DNA of 64,000 nt from Streptomyces sp. ITFR-21. Its GTDB lineage: Bacteria; Actinomycetota; Actinomycetes; Streptomycetales; Streptomycetaceae. The position numbers and the translations under genes were made by a program. The number at the start of each line of letters is the position of its first letter. Position 1 is the first letter of the stretch. Below, one piece after another: positions 60,173-64,000 of this stretch. A model generated the notes under the pieces. That model did not search any database. It saw only the letters and a list, made by a program, of their open reading frames with translations, and was not told where the DNA came from. The stretch is taken from the NCBI RefSeq assembly GCF_031844685.1, contig NZ_CP134605.1:2376001-2440000 (forward strand), in the 5' to 3' direction.

Positions 60173-61569
60173 ACGGTCCGGCGTTCCAGGACGGAGGCCG
60201 CGAACAGGGCGGCGACGGACGGCTTCGCATCCCCCGCCAGCGTCAGCAGGACGGCACCCCGGACAGCTCCGCCCACGGCCCGCGCGACCCGGACGCGGCC
60301 CCCTCCCGGCCACCCGCACCGGCCCAGGCACCGGCCCAGGCACCGGAACCCGCCGAGCCGCCCGGAACCGGGCAACCGCCCGCGGCCCCGGGCCCGCCCG
60401 GAACCGCCGGGCCGCCCCACCCGTACGACCACGGCACGTTGAAGTCCCTGCTCGGCGCGTGGGCCCTGTCCGTCTGCTCGCCCGAGGAGGCGCAGGCCGT
60501 CAAGACGCACCTGGCGGACTGCGCCGGCTGCGCCGAGGAAGCGCAGCGGCTGCGCGAGGCGGTCGGCCTGCTACACCCGGAGGAGTCGCTCGACCTCGAC
60601 CCGCTGCTGCGGATCCGGGTGCTGGAGGGCTGCCTCGGCCGCCGCCCGGCCCGGATCCCGGTACCCGAGTGGGCGGGCCCGTACGACGCCGAGACCGCCC
60701 GGCTGGACGCGCTGCTGCGCGACCTCGGCGGCAGCTACTGGCAGGCGCCGGTCGAGCTGCGCTGGTTCGACGGCGTCCCGGTGACCCGCGAGCTCACCGT
60801 CGGCGGGGTCATCGCGCACCTGACCGCCGTGGACAGCCTGGTGGGCCGTGGGCTCGGCCTGCCGGCGCCCGGCCCCGACGCGGCACCGCACACCGCCCGC
60901 GTCCGCCTGCGCCGGACCCGCGGCCAGGACGCGGAGCTCCCGCTCGAACCGTGGGAGCGGACCGCCGCCCTCTGGGCGGCCCAGCGGCATCTGCCCGGCG
61001 TCACCCTGCACTCGCTGTGGCGCGAGCAGAGCCACCACCTGATCCGTACCGTCTCCTTCGCCGGCCGCGGGGCCGCCGGCCTCGCCGTGGACTACGGCGT
61101 GTTCGCGCTGCCGCTGCGGGACGCGTTCCTCGACCGGGCCTTCGAGTGCTGGATGCACGCCTGGGACATAGCCGACGCGGTGGACTACCCGTACGACCCG
61201 CCCGCGCCGCGCGACCTCAACCGGATGATCGACCTGGCCGCCCGGATGCTGCCCACCGTGCTGGCCGACCGGCGCCGGGCCGGACTGGCCATCTCCGCGT
61301 CCAGGCTGGTGCCGGCCGGGGCGCCGGGCCGTTCGCTGCACCTGGAGATCGAGGGGGACGGGGGCGGCGACTGGTACCTGCCGGTGGACTCACCCGGCGC
61401 GCCGACCTCCGGGGAGGAAGCGGTCGCGCATGTCGCCATGGACAGCGTGGAGTTCTGCCAGCTCGCCGCCGGCCACATCGAGCCGGAGCGGATCGCGGCG
61501 GGCCAGCGCGGGGACCGCGCGGTGATCAGGGACATGCTGTTCGCGACCGCGTCCCTGTCCCGCCTCTGA
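60169..61569 (+). CDS. Zinc-finger anti-sigma fused to MDMPI-like domain
   Basis: 466 aa from GTG 60169, overlapping the sigma stop. The first 85 residues are Pro/Ala/Gln-rich. A zf-HC2/ZAS motif follows (HLADCAGC: His114, Cys118, Cys121), then a maleylpyruvate isomerase-like (mycothiol-dependent, DinB-fold) domain from about 165 (DALLRDLGGSYWQAPVEL, GVIAHLTAVDSLVGRGLG, WMHAWDIADAVDYP). There is no TM segment, so it is a soluble anti-sigma. The fusion suggests thiol or redox sensing with mycothiol; this is inference. Confidence 0.85.
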   Translation: MNGPAFQDGGREQGGDGRLRIPRQRQQDGTPDSSAHGPRDPDAAPSRPPAPAQAPAQAPEPAEPPGTGQPPAAPGPPGTAGPPHPYDHGTLKSLLGAWALSVCSPEEAQAVKTHLADCAGCAEEAQRLREAVGLLHPEESLDLDPLLRIRVLEGCLGRRPARIPVPEWAGPYDAETARLDALLRDLGGSYWQAPVELRWFDGVPVTRELTVGGVIAHLTAVDSLVGRGLGLPAPGPDAAPHTARVRLRRTRGQDAELPLEPWERTAALWAAQRHLPGVTLHSLWREQSHHLIRTVSFAGRGAAGLAVDYGVFALPLRDAFLDRAFECWMHAWDIADAVDYPYDPPAPRDLNRMIDLAARMLPTVLADRRRAGLAISASRLVPAGAPGRSLHLEIEGDGGGDWYLPVDSPGAPTSGEEAVAHVAMDSVEFCQLAAGHIEPERIAAGQRGDRAVIRDMLFATASLSRL

Positions 61570-61583
61570 GGACACCGGGCCGG

Positions 61584-61626
61584 CGGGCCCCGGCCCGCGG
61601 CGGTCGGCTCCTCGGGCCGGGGCCCG
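61584..61626. terminator. Bidirectional terminator
   Basis: CGGGCCCCGGCCCG (61584-61597) pairs perfectly with CGGGCCGGGGCCCG (61613-61626), a 14-bp stem, between the convergent anti-sigma gene and purU. Confidence 0.8.
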
Positions 61627-61726
61627 CCCACCCGGGCCCGGCGGCCCGGCACGGCCCGGCGGAACACTCCGGCCCCAAGGCCCGAAGGCCCGAAGGCCGG
61701 CGGCACGCCCCGGCCCGGCCGACGGC

Positions 61727-62617
61727 TCAGCCGAAGACGACCGTGCGCCGCCCGTTGAGCAGCACCCGGTGCTCGCTGTGCCACTTCACCGCCCGGGCCA
61801 GCGCCTGGCACTCCACGTCCCGTCCGATGGCGACGAGCTGCTCGGGCGTGACCTCGTGCCCGACCCGCTCGACCTCCTGCTCGATGATCGGTCCCTCGTC
61901 CAGGTCGGCCGTCACGTAGTGCGCCGTCGCGCCGATCAGCTTCACCCCCCGGTCGTGCGCCTGGTGGTACGGCTTGGCGCCCTTGAAGCTCGGCAGGAAG
62001 GAGTGGTGGATGTTGATGATCCGGCCGGACAGCCTGCGGCACAGGTCGTCGGAGATCACCTGCATGTAGCGGGCCAGGACGACGAGCTCCACGCCCTCCT
62101 TCTCCACCACCTCCAGCAGCCGCGCCTCCGCGTCCGCCTTGCCGTCACGGGGGACGGGGATGTGGTGGAACGGGACGCCGTAGGAGCCGACGAGGTCCCG
62201 GAAGTCGGTGTGGTTGGAGACGACCGCGGCGATCTCCACCGGCAGGGCGCCGATGCTGGTCCGGAACAGCAGGTCGTTCAGGCAGTGGCCGAACTTGCTG
62301 ACCATGAGGACGACGCGCATGCGCTCGGCGGCCGGGTGGATCCGCCAGTCCATGTGGTAGGCGCCGCCCACCGCGGCGAAGCTCGCCCGCAGCCTGTCCG
62401 CGGTCACCTCGGACTCGGCGGAGAAGTGGACGCGCATGAAGAACAGCCCGGTGTCCTGGTCGCCGAACTGCTGGCTGTCGACGATGTTGCAGCCGGTCAT
62501 GAAGAGATAGCTGGAGACCGCGTGCACGATGCCCTGCTTGTCGGGGCACGACAGGGTCAGGACGTACTGCGACGGCGACTGCGGTTCGGCCGGCTGCGGC
62601 GGCTGCTGATCGTTCAC
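61727..62617 (-). CDS. purU: Formyltetrahydrofolate deformylase
   Basis: 296 aa. It hydrolyses 10-formyl-THF to formate and THF, balancing one-carbon pools. The N-terminal ACT domain (YVLTLSCPDKQGIVHAVSSY) and formyltransferase domain (VVSNHTDFRDLVGSYGVPFH, NIHHSFLPSFKGAKPYHQAH with the catalytic Asn-His, HYVTADLDEGPIIEQEV with catalytic Asp) are all present. GTG 62617 gives the family length. The next same-strand gene upstream is 62715. Confidence 0.95.
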   Translation of the reverse strand: MNDQQPPQPAEPQSPSQYVLTLSCPDKQGIVHAVSSYLFMTGCNIVDSQQFGDQDTGLFFMRVHFSAESEVTADRLRASFAAVGGAYHMDWRIHPAAERMRVVLMVSKFGHCLNDLLFRTSIGALPVEIAAVVSNHTDFRDLVGSYGVPFHHIPVPRDGKADAEARLLEVVEKEGVELVVLARYMQVISDDLCRRLSGRIINIHHSFLPSFKGAKPYHQAHDRGVKLIGATAHYVTADLDEGPIIEQEVERVGHEVTPEQLVAIGRDVECQALARAVKWHSEHRVLLNGRRTVVFG

Positions 62618-62714
62618 CGCGCCAGCCTGGCACAGCGCCGGGCCGCTGGGCAGTCCTGTCCGGCAACCGGAACGGAACCCGCCGGGCGCCTGGCGCGTGC
62701 CGTGCCGGGCCACC

Positions 62715-63158
62715 TCAGGGCGCGACCGTGCGGTTGTATATCGCCAGCACCTCCAGCGACCGCGGCGGCACGTCCGGATCCTCGCCGTCGGCGGTGGCCA
62801 GCCGTACGTGCGCCTCGCGGGCCGCCCGGACCGCGTCCGGCCAGGCGGGGTGCTCCACATAGGCGCCGGCGGGCGCGTCGGCGCCCACCTGGTGCAGGAT
62901 CTTCAGCACCCGGAGCACGGCGACGTCGACCAGCGCCGCCTCCTGGGCGTCGCGGAAGATCGTGCCGAGGTACTTCTCGGCGGACCAGTTGTCGAGCCAG
63001 GTGTCCTCGACGAGCCGGTACACGGCGTCGGTGACGTCTCCGTAGCCGTCGTGGCCGGCCTGCCATACGTCCCGCTGGAACACCGGGTCACTGATCATGT
63101 GCAACGCGGAGCGCACATTGCTGCGCCAGCGCCACCACGGCATGTCGTTGAGTGGCAT
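62715..63158 (-). CDS. Conserved hypothetical protein
   Basis: 147 aa from ATG 63158; a start at ATG 63167 with GGGGGG nearby is possible. It starts MPLNDMPWWRW; the core is FQRDVWQAGHDGYGDVTDAV and GTIFRDAQEAALVDVAVLRV, helical with conserved Trp. I do not recognise a domain. It lies 97 bases upstream of purU on the same strand and may be co-transcribed with it. Confidence 0.75.
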   Translation of the reverse strand: MPLNDMPWWRWRSNVRSALHMISDPVFQRDVWQAGHDGYGDVTDAVYRLVEDTWLDNWSAEKYLGTIFRDAQEAALVDVAVLRVLKILHQVGADAPAGAYVEHPAWPDAVRAAREAHVRLATADGEDPDVPPRSLEVLAIYNRTVAP

Positions 63159-63309
63159 GCCCCCCATCGTGGAGGAGGCACGGCCGCGACGGGAAGACTT
63201 CTCCGAACCTTGCACAGTCGCAGATCGTACGCATGCGAACGGCGGCACCTGTAATTCACCGGAAAGTGACCGCTTATTACGCCGCGGACACCCTGACGTT
63301 GGCGGCGAG

Positions 63310-63323
63310 CCGGAATGTTCCGG
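63310..63323. promoter_or_regulatory. Palindrome abutting the binding-protein start
   Basis: CCGGAA-TG-TTCCGG, 6-bp perfect arms, ending 4 bases before ATG 63328, where a Shine-Dalgarno would normally be. It could be an operator or a translation-blocking hairpin; no purine-rich ribosome site is visible. Confidence 0.45.
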
Positions 63324-63327
63324 TGAC

Positions 63328-64000
63328 ATGACCGACCGGCGTGTGCGCAGGACCCGGATGGCCGCCGTGGCGATCACCGCCGTATCCGCGCTGCTCAGTG
63401 GCTGCGGCGTGCTTCCGGGGAGCGCGGGCGGCTCCCCGGCGCCCGTGGTCGTGATGACCTGGGCGCCCGTGGACACCAAGGCCACCAACATGCCGGGGAT
63501 GCTCGCCATGGCGGAGGTGGCGGAGAAGTACCTCAACGCCCAGGGCGGGCTGAACGGCCGCAAGGTCGAGGTCCTCACCTGCAACGAGCGGGACGACCCG
63601 GTCGCGGTCACCGACTGCGCCCGGCAGGCGGCCGACGCGGGCGCGGTCGCGGTGGTCGGCTCGTACAGCGAGCAGGGCTCGGCCTTCACCAGCGCGCTGG
63701 AGTCCAGCGGCATCCCGTACATCGGCGGCTACGGCATCACCGAGGACGAGTTCCAGAGCCTGCTGTCGTACCCGCTCAACGGCGGGCTGCCCGCGCTGCT
63801 GGCCGGCAGCGGCCGGCAGCTGGCGGACCTGTGCGAGAAGGTGACGCTGATCCGGCCCGACTCGATCACCGGCGACCAGTTCCCGCTGTTCCTCGATACC
63901 GGGCTGAACGTCGGCGGCCTCGCCGACGCCCGCGACATCCCCACCGCGGACGACTCCTCGGACTACATCGCGGTCGCCGCCCAGGCGGTAGGCGACAACA
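63328..64000 (+). CDS. Periplasmic-type substrate-binding lipoprotein (3' end outside window)
   Basis: At least 224 aa, open at the right edge. The lipobox LLSGC follows a basic, hydrophobic N-terminus. Type-1 periplasmic-binding fold of the branched-chain amino acid/amide family: VVVMTWAPVDTKATNMPGML, then YLNAQGGLNGRKVEVLTCNE, DCARQAADAGAVAVVGSYSE and SSGIPYIGGYGI. It should bind a small nutrient for an ABC importer. There is no stop codon before the window ends. The start lies on the far side of a palindrome. Confidence 0.85.
   Translation, partial: MTDRRVRRTRMAAVAITAVSALLSGCGVLPGSAGGSPAPVVVMTWAPVDTKATNMPGMLAMAEVAEKYLNAQGGLNGRKVEVLTCNERDDPVAVTDCARQAADAGAVAVVGSYSEQGSAFTSALESSGIPYIGGYGITEDEFQSLLSYPLNGGLPALLAGSGRQLADLCEKVTLIRPDSITGDQFPLFLDTGLNVGGLADARDIPTADDSSDYIAVAAQAVGDN

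Overview
The window looks like chromosomal DNA of a Streptomyces or a close relative. It has very high GC, strong third-position GC bias, many GTG starts, and actinomycete-specific families: XRE/DUF397 pairs, a SARP regulator, FbiC, RsbW-like and STAS proteins, and an AfsK-type kinase. Order and content from about 36 to 53 kb match my recollection of the afs region of S. coelicolor (fbiC, afsR, afsS, membrane protein, afsK, kbpA-like gene, TetR gene).

Layout. 0-10 kb: a His-rich lipoprotein, two paralogous DHA2 exporters with TetR and MarR regulators, an ABC ATPase, a membrane protein broken by two frameshifts, and a two-gene flavin operon (LLM oxidoreductase, FMN reductase). 10.3 kb: tRNA-Arg(CCT). 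10.4-15.6 kb: small accessory genes downstream of the tRNA, three of them broken, with no integrase visible; this looks like a decayed integrative element. 15.8-23 kb: RDD protein, two small XRE proteins, a permease pseudogene with three frameshifts, an RluA-type pseudouridine synthase, a VOC protein, panD and a FUSC fragment. 23-26 kb: two CsoR-type operators, copZ and copA. 26-36 kb: a D,D-carboxypeptidase with a very long disordered N-terminus, a GPP34 protein, an XRE(DUF5753)/DUF397 pair, an aminotransferase, an ADP-ribosylglycohydrolase and a secreted phosphodiester glycosidase. 36-42 kb: a STAND-type NTPase/TPR protein and FO synthase fbiC. 42.2-42.4 kb: a minisatellite.

42.6-53 kb is the signalling core. 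It holds a truncated adenylate-forming protein divergent from a SARP/NB-ARC/TPR regulator (AfsR-like), a 66-aa peptide with two exact PDNWHLD repeats (AfsS-like), a cluster of eight G-runs, a membrane protein, a Ser/Thr kinase with a PQQ propeller (AfsK-like), a VOC protein in the KbpA position and a TetR regulator. The known logic in S. coelicolor is that AfsK phosphorylates AfsR, which switches on afsS, and the parts here fit that chain. 53.7-64 kb: an FAD monooxygenase, an MFS/GlxA-type AraC divergent pair, an RsbW-like protein, a macro-domain protein, a STAS protein, an ECF-like sigma factor overlapping its zinc-finger/MDMPI anti-sigma, purU, a small conserved gene and the start of a substrate-binding lipoprotein gene.

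The strongest unusual signals are the PDNWHLD peptide with its upstream direct repeats and downstream G-run cluster, the adenylate-forming protein lacking its P-loop, the concentration of broken genes in the first 23 kb, and a near-identical 12-bp element shared by the marR promoter and the flavin operon.
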